Source: Parahaliea aestuarii
GTDB lineage: Bacteria; Pseudomonadota; Gammaproteobacteria; Pseudomonadales; Halieaceae
NCBI RefSeq assembly: GCF_008064635.1
Contig: NZ_VRYZ01000005.1
Coordinates: 327,755-391,754, forward strand
DNA length: 64,000 nt
Direction of reading: 5' to 3'
Under the pieces are notes generated by a model. The model saw only the letters and a list, made by a program, of their open reading frames with translations. It did not search any database and was not told where the DNA came from. A program made the position numbers and the translations under genes. Shown in pieces: positions 37,468-45,420 of the stretch (position 1 is the stretch's first letter; the number at the start of each line of letters is the position of its first letter).

Positions 37468-38454
37468 ATGCACGCAATGATTATCGAACAAACCGGTGGC
37501 CCCGACGTATTTCGCTGGGCGGAGATCGCTACCCCGGTGCCCGGTCCTGGCGAAGTGTTGGTGCGCATCGCTTACGCCGGGGTCAATCCGGCGGACTGGA
37601 AGAACCGGGAGGGCCATCTGGCCCAGTACCGGCCCTATGTCTTTCCCTACATCATCGGCTTCGACGCCGCAGGCGTGGTGGAGAGTGTCGGGGAGGATGT
37701 GACGGCATTCCAACCCGGCGACCGCGTGTTTACCCCCACCAACCACGGCCAGGGCGGGCAGGGCAGCTATGCCGAGTTTGCCCTCGCCAACGTTGAGCGA
37801 GTGGCACGCATCCCGCAGGGCATGGATTACGCCCAAGCGGCTGCACTGCCGGTGGCATCTTTGACTGCCTGGCAGGGGCTCTTCGATCGCGGCGGCCTCG
37901 CGAAAGGCCAGAAAGCCCTGATTCACGGCGGCTCAGGCGGGCTCGGCAGCTTCGCCGTGCAGTTTGCCCGCTGGGCCGGCGCTGAAGTGGCGGCGACCTG
38001 CTCTACCCGCAATGTGGGCTATCTGCAGGAGCTCGGTGTCGGTCGCGTTATCGACTACCGGCAGGAAGATATCCGCCAAGCCATCAGTGCCTGGGCGCCT
38101 GAGGGACTCGACTACCTGATGGATGCCGTGGGCGTCAGCACCTTGCCCTACGGCCTGGACCTGGTGCGACCCGGTGGCACGTTTGTCAGCATCCCCACCC
38201 TGGTCGACGACGGTGACATTCCCGCCGCCGCTGCCGCCGGCGCGGAGAAGGGTGTGACACGGGTTTTCTCGACCATGAATGACGTGAACTGTGCCGCCAC
38301 GCTCGAGAAGATCGCCGGCCTCATTGTGAGCGGTGATGTGGTGCTGCCGCCGCTGACCGAGTTCGCGGTGCAAGACGTGGGTGAAGCCCACCGTATCCTG
38401 CAGCAGGGCCACAATCGCGGGAAAATGGTCCTCAAAGTGGCGGATCTCGATTGA
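37468..38454 (+). CDS. Zinc-free MDR-family NADPH:quinone oxidoreductase-like protein
   Basis: NADPH-dependent reductase of the quinone oxidoreductase branch of the medium-chain dehydrogenases. The 328 aa start MHAMIIEQTGGPDVF, have the substrate-domain GVNPADWKNREGHL and the Rossmann segment HGGSGGLGSFAVQFARWAGAEV, and lack the zinc-ligand cysteines. The ATG at 37468 is preferred to a GTG at 37432 that overlaps the esterase stop. Probably co-transcribed with the esterase; might reduce an enone or quinone intermediate. Confidence 0.9.
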   Translation: MHAMIIEQTGGPDVFRWAEIATPVPGPGEVLVRIAYAGVNPADWKNREGHLAQYRPYVFPYIIGFDAAGVVESVGEDVTAFQPGDRVFTPTNHGQGGQGSYAEFALANVERVARIPQGMDYAQAAALPVASLTAWQGLFDRGGLAKGQKALIHGGSGGLGSFAVQFARWAGAEVAATCSTRNVGYLQELGVGRVIDYRQEDIRQAISAWAPEGLDYLMDAVGVSTLPYGLDLVRPGGTFVSIPTLVDDGDIPAAAAAGAEKGVTRVFSTMNDVNCAATLEKIAGLIVSGDVVLPPLTEFAVQDVGEAHRILQQGHNRGKMVLKVADLD

Positions 38455-38476
38455 GGTCGTCTGGTAGACGCTATAT

Positions 38477-38505
38477 TTGACAAATAAATTATCTATAAGT
38501 AAATT
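38477..38505 (+). promoter_or_regulatory. Promoter of the monooxygenase gene
   Basis: A perfect TTGACA (38477-38482) is spaced 17 bases from TAAATT (38500-38505). Operator-like site B fills the spacer, an arrangement typical of repressor control. Confidence 0.6.
38487..38500. promoter_or_regulatory. Operator-like site B (upstream of monooxygenase)
   Basis: AATTAT-CT-ATAAGT differs from the perfect palindrome ACTTAT-CT-ATAAGT at one position and lies between the -35 and -10 boxes. Confidence 0.65.
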
Positions 38506-38544
38506 GGCTTTCGCTGTATCAAAAACTGCCCATATTCCTGAGAC

Positions 38545-40488
38545 ATGCCCATGCACCCACCTGTACTCGACTTCACGCCGACCCTGCCCATTCGTGATCA
38601 GGCCGCCCTGAAACGCGGCCTCGCCGAGGGGGACGTCGCGACGCTGCTGATGGTGTTGGCACAGTACCAGCCTGACACGCCGCTACTGGCAGCCTGTGCG
38701 CCCTACATCGGATCGATCTTTGAGCCCGAGAAAAAAGTGCCTGAGGCGCTTGCAGACGAAATCCGACAGACGTTGTTCACGCTGCTGACCCAGGATCCGC
38801 CACCCCAAGCGACCGATTTGGATGATGACACTCTGGCACGCCTGCTTAGTGTCGAAGTGGGTGAGCCGGTCGGCGCTGAGTTCGTTCCGATGCTCAAGGA
38901 ACAGATGGGCTTCGACACTCCCGAGCAGCGCAGCGAGCGACCAGGACGGCAAGCACCCGACGATAACTTCAAGGTGCTGGTGGTTGGCGCCGGCCTGACC
39001 GGGCTATTGGCCGCCATCAAGCTGGATGAAGCCGGCTACAACTTCCAGGTGATCGAAAAGAATCCCGAAGTGGGTGGTACCTGGTGGGAGAACACCTACC
39101 CGGGCTGCGCCGTGGATACGCCGAGTCATTTTTACTCGTATTCGTTTGAGCTCAATCCGAACTGGTCCCACTACACCCCGAACGGTCCCGAGTTCCAGCG
39201 CTACCTGCTGGCTGTGGCCGACAAGTATGACTTGCGCCGCCATGTCGTGTTTGAAACCCATGTGCTCGGTTTTGAATGGGATGAGGCGACCAATGAGTGG
39301 GAAGTCACGCTCAGTGATGCCAAGGGCGAGCGCAAGGTCCGCGCCAATGCTGTGATCAACGCCCACGGCCCGGTCAATCGCTGGTCGCTGCCCAATATTC
39401 CGGGGCTGGATGCCTTTGCCGGCCCGGTGATGCACACCGCCGGCTGGGACAGCAGCGTGGATTTAAAAGGCAAGCGGGTGGCCATGATCGGCACGGCGGC
39501 CAGTGGCGTCCAACTTGGGGCGGCCATTGCCCCCGAGGTCGGCGAACTAACGGTGTTCCAGCGTTCGCGCCACTGGGTCATGCCCAACCACCTGCAGGCG
39601 GTACCCGAGGCCGTGCGCTGGGCGCAGCAGCACATTCCCGGCTACAAGGAGTGGTTCCGCTTCCGCGCCTACTGGTTTGCCGCCGACGGCCTGTACGAAA
39701 ACATCCGTATCGACCCCAATTGGGAATGTGAGGACGGCGCATCAGTGTCCGCCTACAACGAAGGCGTGCGCCAGTACTGCCTGCAAAACTATCACGCCAA
39801 GCTGAAGGACCGTCCCGACCTGCTGGAAAAGCTGGTGCCGGACTACCCCGTGTTCGGTAAACGGATCTGCATGGATATCAACTGGCTCGACACCTTGTGC
39901 CGCGACAATGTCCGCCTGGAGGACAATACCCTCGACCACGTCGAGGAGAAGGCCATTGTGTTGAAAGACGGCAGCCGGATCGAGGTGGACGTGATCCTCT
40001 GCGCCACAGGCTTTGACATTTCGGACATGACGGGTGGACTGCAGATCATTGGTCGTGACGGCCGTAACCTCAAAGAAGAATGGGGAGAAGATGACCCGAG
40101 AGCCTACCTGGGGGTCACCGTACCGGGTTTCCCCAATTTCTTCCTGACGGTGGGTCCCAATAGCGCGCCGAATCACGCCGGCGGCCAGAACATCACTTCG
40201 GAAACCCAGGTCCACTACATCATGGAGTGCCTGGAAGCACTGCAGGCCAATAACGCCGCCGCGTTGGAGCCCACGCTGGAGGCGACCGAAGCTTTCAACG
40301 CCCATGTCGACGAAACCCTGAAGGGACTGATCTGGTCCCACCCCAAGGCGAAGAGCTACTACAAGAACAAGAGTGGCCGGGTCTTCCTGTCCAGCCCCTA
40401 CAAACTGGTGGATTACTGGGGGATGACCCGGGAGCCGGATTTGGCGGATTACCGCCTGATCAAGGGCAAAGCGCGGGCCGTGGCCTGA
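38545..40488 (+). CDS. Flavin-dependent Baeyer-Villiger monooxygenase
   Basis: FAD- and NADPH-dependent enzyme that inserts oxygen beside a ketone to give an ester or lactone. The 647 aa have an N-terminal extension of about 140 residues, as in 4-hydroxyacetophenone monooxygenase-type enzymes. The FAD Rossmann motif VVGAGLTG follows (about 147), then EVGGTWWENTYPGCAVDTPSH and the BVMO fingerprint FAGPVMHTAGWD (291-302), and a second Rossmann GTAASGVQLG. A second ATG two codons in is also possible. It has its own promoter with site B and is followed 12 bases later by an SDR gene. Fits oxidation of a cyclic or aryl ketone. Confidence 0.93.
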   Translation: MPMHPPVLDFTPTLPIRDQAALKRGLAEGDVATLLMVLAQYQPDTPLLAACAPYIGSIFEPEKKVPEALADEIRQTLFTLLTQDPPPQATDLDDDTLARLLSVEVGEPVGAEFVPMLKEQMGFDTPEQRSERPGRQAPDDNFKVLVVGAGLTGLLAAIKLDEAGYNFQVIEKNPEVGGTWWENTYPGCAVDTPSHFYSYSFELNPNWSHYTPNGPEFQRYLLAVADKYDLRRHVVFETHVLGFEWDEATNEWEVTLSDAKGERKVRANAVINAHGPVNRWSLPNIPGLDAFAGPVMHTAGWDSSVDLKGKRVAMIGTAASGVQLGAAIAPEVGELTVFQRSRHWVMPNHLQAVPEAVRWAQQHIPGYKEWFRFRAYWFAADGLYENIRIDPNWECEDGASVSAYNEGVRQYCLQNYHAKLKDRPDLLEKLVPDYPVFGKRICMDINWLDTLCRDNVRLEDNTLDHVEEKAIVLKDGSRIEVDVILCATGFDISDMTGGLQIIGRDGRNLKEEWGEDDPRAYLGVTVPGFPNFFLTVGPNSAPNHAGGQNITSETQVHYIMECLEALQANNAAALEPTLEATEAFNAHVDETLKGLIWSHPKAKSYYKNKSGRVFLSSPYKLVDYWGMTREPDLADYRLIKGKARAVA

Positions 40489-40500
40489 GGAGCAGTATTA

Positions 40501-41361
40501 ATGAGTATGGAAGCGTTACGCGGTGGCGTGGCCGTGATCACCGGTGCCGGTTCCGGCATTGGCGAGGGACTGGCCCGGGTCGCCGCGGAATACGGTATGA
40601 AAGTCGTGGTGGCGGATATCGCCGTCGACCGCGCGCAGTCGGTGGCCAGCGCGATAGTCGAGCAGGGCGGTGAAGCCCTGGCGGTGAAGGTGGACGTGTC
40701 CACCCCGGATTCCATTGATGCGCTGGCTGCTACGGTTCACGAGCACTGGGGGGATGTCACCCTGCTGGTGAATAACGCTGGCGTGGAGACCCTGGGCTTC
40801 ACCTGGGAGCTATCAACCGCCCAGTGGGAGAAAACCCTCAATATCAATATCCATGGCGCCATTCACGGGGTGCGCGCCTTTGCGCCGCGCATGATAGCCG
40901 CTGGCAAGCCTGCCTGGATCGCCAATACCGCCTCCATTGGTGGGCTGGGCATGATGCCGATCCAGACCTCCTACATTCTCAGCAAGCACGCGCTGATATC
41001 CTTCAGCGAATGCCTGTACCTGGAAATGCAGATCAAACAGGCGCCGATCCGCGTATCCGCGATTCTGCCGGGGCCGGTAGCAACGCGTATTTTCCAGGAC
41101 GGCGGGACCACCATCGATACCGGCAGCGAACAGCACCGGGTCTTGATGAACGCTATGCTGGAGGCCGACGGCATCAGTGGTTATGAAGCGGCCCAGCGCA
41201 TCCTGCCGCAGATCGCGGCCGGGGACTTCTGGGTATCCACCCACCCGGAGATTACCCGGGAAATGGCGGCGGGGCGAGCGGCGCATCTCACGGCACTGGG
41301 CAACCCCGCCCTGCCCGTGGAGGTACTGCGTGGCATGGGACTGTCTATCGACGGCGAATAA
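40501..41361 (+). CDS. Short-chain dehydrogenase/reductase
   Basis: NAD(P)-dependent alcohol/ketone oxidoreductase. The 286 aa show the cofactor loop TGAGSGIG, LVNNAGVE, a catalytic Ser in NTASIGG and the YxxxK in SYILSKHA. The gene is 12 bases after the monooxygenase, so the two are probably one transcript; an alcohol dehydrogenase making the ketone substrate for the monooxygenase is the natural reading. Confidence 0.92.
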   Translation: MSMEALRGGVAVITGAGSGIGEGLARVAAEYGMKVVVADIAVDRAQSVASAIVEQGGEALAVKVDVSTPDSIDALAATVHEHWGDVTLLVNNAGVETLGFTWELSTAQWEKTLNINIHGAIHGVRAFAPRMIAAGKPAWIANTASIGGLGMMPIQTSYILSKHALISFSECLYLEMQIKQAPIRVSAILPGPVATRIFQDGGTTIDTGSEQHRVLMNAMLEADGISGYEAAQRILPQIAAGDFWVSTHPEITREMAAGRAAHLTALGNPALPVEVLRGMGLSIDGE

Positions 41362-41421
41362 AGGTCATGACTGACGGCGTGTTCGTGCGCCGCTACCTGG
41401 GGTGACAGGTTTGGATGAGCC

Positions 41422-41451
41422 TTGCCGCCCGCGGTGGGTGCAAGCTATAGT
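41422..41451 (+). promoter_or_regulatory. Putative promoter of the TetR gene
   Basis: TTGCCG (41422-41427) and TATAGT (41446-41451) are spaced by 18 bases. Site C follows about 10 bases downstream, near the expected transcription start. Confidence 0.45.
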
Positions 41452-41461
41452 CTCATCTTTA

Positions 41462-41475
41462 AATTACCAGTAAGT
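41462..41475. promoter_or_regulatory. Operator-like site C (upstream of the TetR gene)
   Basis: AATTAC-CA-GTAAGT keeps the 6-2-6 dyad geometry of the other sites, with one mismatched pair between its arms. Its position would allow autoregulation. Confidence 0.55.
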
Positions 41476-41500
41476 CCAGACGCCAGGGGAGCGTCGCGCC

Positions 41501-42409
41501 ATGCCGAGTAAGACAAGTAAAACCGGGGCTAAACAGGTGTCGAGTGGCGCCTCTAAGACCACCGCGAAAAAGCCTGCGACACAAAAAGCCACCGTCAAAA
41601 AACCTGCCGCCAAGAAGAAGGCGGCGAAAGCCCCCGGCGGGAGCGCAGCCAAGGCCAAAGCAGCGACCAAGGCGAGTACCAAGGCCCAGAAAAAGCCCAG
41701 AGCAAAACGCACGCCGGCAAGCGCTAAAACTACGACTGTCGCAGTTACCGCACGGCGTGCCACTGCCGGGCGCCCTGCGCGGCTGTCACGGGAGAAAGTC
41801 CTGGCCGCGTCGATGGAACTGCTGGAACAGGGGCCGGTGGAGCAGTTCACCCTGGCCAAGCTGGCGAAGTCTCTCGATACCGTGTCCATGGCCTTGTACA
41901 ACTACTTCCCCAGCCGCGATGCCCTGCTGGAAGGTATTGGCGACCATATCTGCATGCAGTTTGAAATGCCGCCGGCCAAGCGCAACCAGCGCTGGCAGGA
42001 AACCCTGATGCAATGGCTGTGGACCTTCAAGGCCCATGCCGAACGCTATCCCATTGTGCTCAAGGTCATGGGCGTTAATGGCAACAGCTCCCCCGGCTGG
42101 TTGCGCATTACCCTGACGGTGTCCCGTACTCTCTACGAACAGGGTTTTCGCGGTCACGACCTTGCTCTTCACGTGTGGCTGTTCTGCAGCTACGCGGTGG
42201 CGGTGGTATTCAATGAGCTGCAGGGCAGTCACTTCCGCAGTGGCATTTCCCTGTCCCATATCGACAAGCTCGAGCCTGATGAGCAGGAGTTCCTGCTAAT
42301 GCTGCGCAAGCACAATATGACCCTGACCACCGACGAAGTGTTGGGACTCGCCTTCCAGCAGATGATCAGCAACCTCGAACGCGAGGTGGAACGCATTCAG
42401 AACGCCTGA
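41501..42409 (+). CDS. TetR-family regulator with a histone-H1-like N-terminal tail
   Basis: Likely local transcription regulator. The 302 aa consist of a basic, Lys/Ala/Pro-rich tail (residues 1-90; 20 lysines in the first 70, and no acidic residue before Glu98), a TetR helix-turn-helix (about 96-140; FTLAKLAKSLDTVSMALYNYFPSRDALLEG), and an all-helical ligand domain. KKPAAKKKAAK-type runs resemble the tails of bacterial H1-like proteins such as AlgP. ATG 41501 follows GGGGAG. The tail might add non-specific DNA binding; that is inference. It lies at the centre of the set of palindromic sites that are its most likely targets. Confidence 0.88.
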   Translation: MPSKTSKTGAKQVSSGASKTTAKKPATQKATVKKPAAKKKAAKAPGGSAAKAKAATKASTKAQKKPRAKRTPASAKTTTVAVTARRATAGRPARLSREKVLAASMELLEQGPVEQFTLAKLAKSLDTVSMALYNYFPSRDALLEGIGDHICMQFEMPPAKRNQRWQETLMQWLWTFKAHAERYPIVLKVMGVNGNSSPGWLRITLTVSRTLYEQGFRGHDLALHVWLFCSYAVAVVFNELQGSHFRSGISLSHIDKLEPDEQEFLLMLRKHNMTLTTDEVLGLAFQQMISNLEREVERIQNA

Positions 42410-42491
42410 AGCAACGCGTTCGCACTTGCTCACCTGAGCCGCAGGGGTGCGTGAGTCCCCCGGCCGCTGCGTAGCCCGGGCCGCGCCCCCT

Positions 42492-43277
42492 TCAGTTCGA
42501 CTTGTTCAGAAAGGCCGCCACCGCATCGCGGTGCTCGGCGGTCGTGTGCATCAGGGCCTGCACGGCGCCGGCATGCTCCAGGTGGTGGGCCAGGTTGTTG
42601 TCCCGCGCCTGCTGCAGCAGGCGTTTGGTTTGCTGCACGGCGTGGGGCGGATTGGCCGCTATCCTGTCGGCCAGTTCCAGTGCCGTGGCCAGCAGGGCAT
42701 CGGGCTCGACAACCTGCGAGACCAGGCCAATGGCCAGGGCAGTCTGGGCGTCAATCATGTCGCCGGTGAGTGACAGCTCCGCCGCTTTGGCATAGCCCAC
42801 AATGCGCTGCAGCAGCCAGGCGCCGCCGTCCCCGGGTATCAGCCCCAGTTTCACAAAACTCTCGGCGAAGCGCGCTCTGGTTGATGCAATGCGCAGGTCG
42901 CACATGCAGGCCAGGTCGCATCCCGCACCCACGGCGGCACCGTTCACGGCGGCAATCACCGGTTTTTGCAGGCGCTGGAACAGCAGGGGGATACGCTGGA
43001 TGCCGCGCCGGTAGTTGCCCGGGGTTTGCGCGGGCTCATCGGCGGCCAGTGCGCCGGGGGCGCCTGGCAGCATGGTTTTCAGGTTGCCGCCGCTGGAGAA
43101 CGACTTGCCCGCGGCGGTGAGGACGATGACCCGTACCGTGTCATCACTGTCGGCGCTCTCCAGCGCCTGGCACAGGGCGTCCACCATGGGCCCATCGGAT
43201 ATTGGGTTATGGCGCTCGGGGTCGTTCAGCGTGAGTTTGGCGATGTGGTTTTGCTGCTGCAGTTGTATCAGTGACAT
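42492..43277 (-). CDS. Enoyl-CoA hydratase/isomerase family protein
   Basis: Crotonase-fold enzyme of acyl-CoA breakdown. The 261 aa show the first oxyanion segment GKSFSSGGNLKTM and the second AVNGAAVGAGCDLACMCDLRIAS, then FVKLGLIPGDGGAWLL. In the last, Asp stands where a catalytic Glu occurs in classic hydratases, so an isomerase or other crotonase activity is possible. It is the last gene of the minus-strand operon, 26 bases after the smaller acyl-CoA dehydrogenase. Confidence 0.9.
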   Translation of the reverse strand: MSLIQLQQQNHIAKLTLNDPERHNPISDGPMVDALCQALESADSDDTVRVIVLTAAGKSFSSGGNLKTMLPGAPGALAADEPAQTPGNYRRGIQRIPLLFQRLQKPVIAAVNGAAVGAGCDLACMCDLRIASTRARFAESFVKLGLIPGDGGAWLLQRIVGYAKAAELSLTGDMIDAQTALAIGLVSQVVEPDALLATALELADRIAANPPHAVQQTKRLLQQARDNNLAHHLEHAGAVQALMHTTAEHRDAVAAFLNKSN

Positions 43278-43303
43278 GGTAGCTCCCGCAAAAGGGTGCC
43301 TGG

Positions 43304-44263
43304 CTAGCTCAGGTTGGCCAGGGTGAAATCAAAAACGCTGGCACCGCTGTCCAGGCAGGCCTGGCCAACCTGTTCGAACCAGCGGGACTCGGATCCTCCG
43401 GCCAGTCGGCCGGCAAGCAGTCGCCGGGTGTAGTGGTGCAGTTCATACTCTTCGGTGACGCCAATGGCACCGTGAACGGCGTGGGCAGTGCTCACCACTG
43501 GCTGACAGGCCGCCTTGATCATACCGCAGGCGGCGGCAACACGGTGGTGATCAAGACTGAGCCCGGTGTTGCTGCGTTGCATCCCGCCCGCTGCCAGTTG
43601 GGCTGCCATCACGGCGCTGTGGCAATGCCCGGTCATCACGCTAATCTGCTGTTGCAGGGCCTGGTACTTGCCAATCGGGCGGCCAAACTGCTGGCGCGTG
43701 TTGGCGTAGTCAACCGTCAGTTCCAGCACCCGCTGCATAGCACCGGCCAGTTGCAAACATTCGGCGGCGGTGCCCAGTAGGCGGATATCCAGCACCTGCG
43801 AGAGCGGCGTCACCTCGCCCTGCAGGCGCCAGCCCTGTTCAACATCGCCGCTTACCGGCGCTACAGTGATGCCGCCATCCTTTGCGGTAACCAGTGCGTC
43901 CAGGCAGTGCAGGCCCAGGCGCAGGGGCTGTGCCGGCTCGCCAGGGCCGCAGGTACCAACGGCAAGGGCCAGGTTGCCATCGATGGCGTCTGCCAAAGCG
44001 TCGGGTAAGGCGGCATAGAGTAGGGCGGTTTCCACATAGGGCAGGGGCAGGGCCCAGTAGCCGGCGGCCATCAGCACCGGCAGTGCTTCGGCAACGCTAA
44101 GGCCGGCGCCCTCGGCGCTCTCTGGCAGTAGCAAACGCAAAAAGCCCGACTGCACCAGCTCGTCCCAGGCCGCCTGGGGGTTGAGGTCCGGCTGGCTGGT
44201 AAAGTGCGCGTGAATGTCCTGGAACAGGGGCTGGATGCTGTCCAGAAAGACGGAATCGGTCAT
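43304..44263 (-). CDS. Acyl-CoA dehydrogenase, small subunit type
   Basis: FAD enzyme or subunit introducing a 2,3-double bond in an acyl-CoA. At 319 aa it is shorter than a normal dehydrogenase (about 380), and the middle beta domain is eroded. The C-terminal helices are recognisable (YANTRQQFGRPIGKYQALQQ, VHGAIGVTEEYELHHYTRR). The ATG overlaps the stop of the larger dehydrogenase by 4 bases. Adjacent large/small pairs are known in steroid side-chain degradation, where they form alpha2beta2 heterotetramers; that model is inferred here. Confidence 0.88.
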   Translation of the reverse strand: MTDSVFLDSIQPLFQDIHAHFTSQPDLNPQAAWDELVQSGFLRLLLPESAEGAGLSVAEALPVLMAAGYWALPLPYVETALLYAALPDALADAIDGNLALAVGTCGPGEPAQPLRLGLHCLDALVTAKDGGITVAPVSGDVEQGWRLQGEVTPLSQVLDIRLLGTAAECLQLAGAMQRVLELTVDYANTRQQFGRPIGKYQALQQQISVMTGHCHSAVMAAQLAAGGMQRSNTGLSLDHHRVAAACGMIKAACQPVVSTAHAVHGAIGVTEEYELHHYTRRLLAGRLAGGSESRWFEQVGQACLDSGASVFDFTLANLS

Positions 44264-45420
44264 CGCAGGCCCATCCCCCGGGCAATCAGCCCGCGCAGGA
44301 TTTCCCGGGTGCCACCCCGCAGCGAGTAGGTGGGGGCGATTATGCTGGTGTATGCGAGGGTGCGCATCAGTTCTACTCTGCCGTGTTCACCACCACGCCG
44401 GCCTATCTGATCGGCCAGCATCGCGGGTATGTCCTGTTCGAAGGTGGTGCCCAGGTCTTTGACCAGGGCCGCGGGAATCACCGGGCTTTGCCCCTGTGCC
44501 AACTGGGCGGTGATGGACAGTGACAGGGAGCGCAGCACCGCCAACCGGCTGACCAGTTCCCCGAGGGTGCGCTGGTCGCCGGTATCGGCCTCACAAAGTC
44601 GCAGCCAGTCGCACCAGCATTCCAGCAGGGCCATCGCCGAGAGAATACGCTCCGGGCCGCTGCGCTCGAAGGCAAGCTCTGCGGTGACCTGCTGCCAGCC
44701 ATCGCCCTCGGCGCCAATCAGGGCGTCGTGGGGCAATTGCACATTGTCAAAAAACACTTCGTTAAAGTGGGCGTCGCCGGCCAGGTCGCGAATGGGCCGA
44801 ATGGTGATGCCCGGCAGGGAGAGGTCCACCAGCAGCTGTGACAGGCCCTGTTGCCGGTCGCCATGCTGGCCCGAGGTGCGCGCCAGGGCGATCATGTAGT
44901 GACAGCGGTCGGCGTTGGTGGTCCACAGCTTGCTGCCGTTCAGCAGCCAGCCCTGGTCGTTGGGCACCGCCCGGGTGCTGACACTGGCCAGGTCCGAGCC
45001 GGCACCGGGCTCGCTCATGCCGATGCAGAAATACAACTCGCCCGCGCAGATGCGCGGCAGTAGCTCACGGCGCTGGCTGTCGCTGCCAAAGCGCAGTAGC
45101 AGCGGCGCACTCTGGCGATCGGCAATCCAGTGCGCCGACACCGGAGCGCCGGCGGCCAGTAGCTCTTCAAGGATGACGTAGCGATCAAAGGCGCTGCCAC
45201 CGCCACCGCCGTATTGGGTGGGCAGGGTAAGGCCCACCCAGCCGCGCTCGCCAAGGGCTTGCGAAAAAGCGGCATCAAAACCCATCCAGGAACGGGCGCG
45301 CACATCGGCGGCTGCCGCCGGCGGGTGGGCGACCAGAAACGCGCGTACTTCGCTGCGCAGGGCCTCTGCGGAGGCCGGCAGCGTCTGTCGTTGTGGCCAG
45401 GGAATCATCCGCTTACTCAC
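44260..45420 (-). CDS. Acyl-CoA dehydrogenase, large subunit type
   Basis: FAD-dependent acyl-CoA dehydrogenase. The 386 aa have the full family plan: FCIGMSEPGAGSDLASVST (FAD/substrate loop), WTTNADRCHYMIALART, FFDNVQLPHDALIG, and the C-terminal SLRGGTREILRGLIARG. It starts at GTG 45420, overlapping the CoA-transferase gene by 8 bases, and overlaps the next dehydrogenase by 4. The pairing suggests a heteromeric enzyme for a bulky acyl-CoA. Confidence 0.92.
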   Translation of the reverse strand: MSKRMIPWPQRQTLPASAEALRSEVRAFLVAHPPAAAADVRARSWMGFDAAFSQALGERGWVGLTLPTQYGGGGGSAFDRYVILEELLAAGAPVSAHWIADRQSAPLLLRFGSDSQRRELLPRICAGELYFCIGMSEPGAGSDLASVSTRAVPNDQGWLLNGSKLWTTNADRCHYMIALARTSGQHGDRQQGLSQLLVDLSLPGITIRPIRDLAGDAHFNEVFFDNVQLPHDALIGAEGDGWQQVTAELAFERSGPERILSAMALLECWCDWLRLCEADTGDQRTLGELVSRLAVLRSLSLSITAQLAQGQSPVIPAALVKDLGTTFEQDIPAMLADQIGRRGGEHGRVELMRTLAYTSIIAPTYSLRGGTREILRGLIARGMGLR

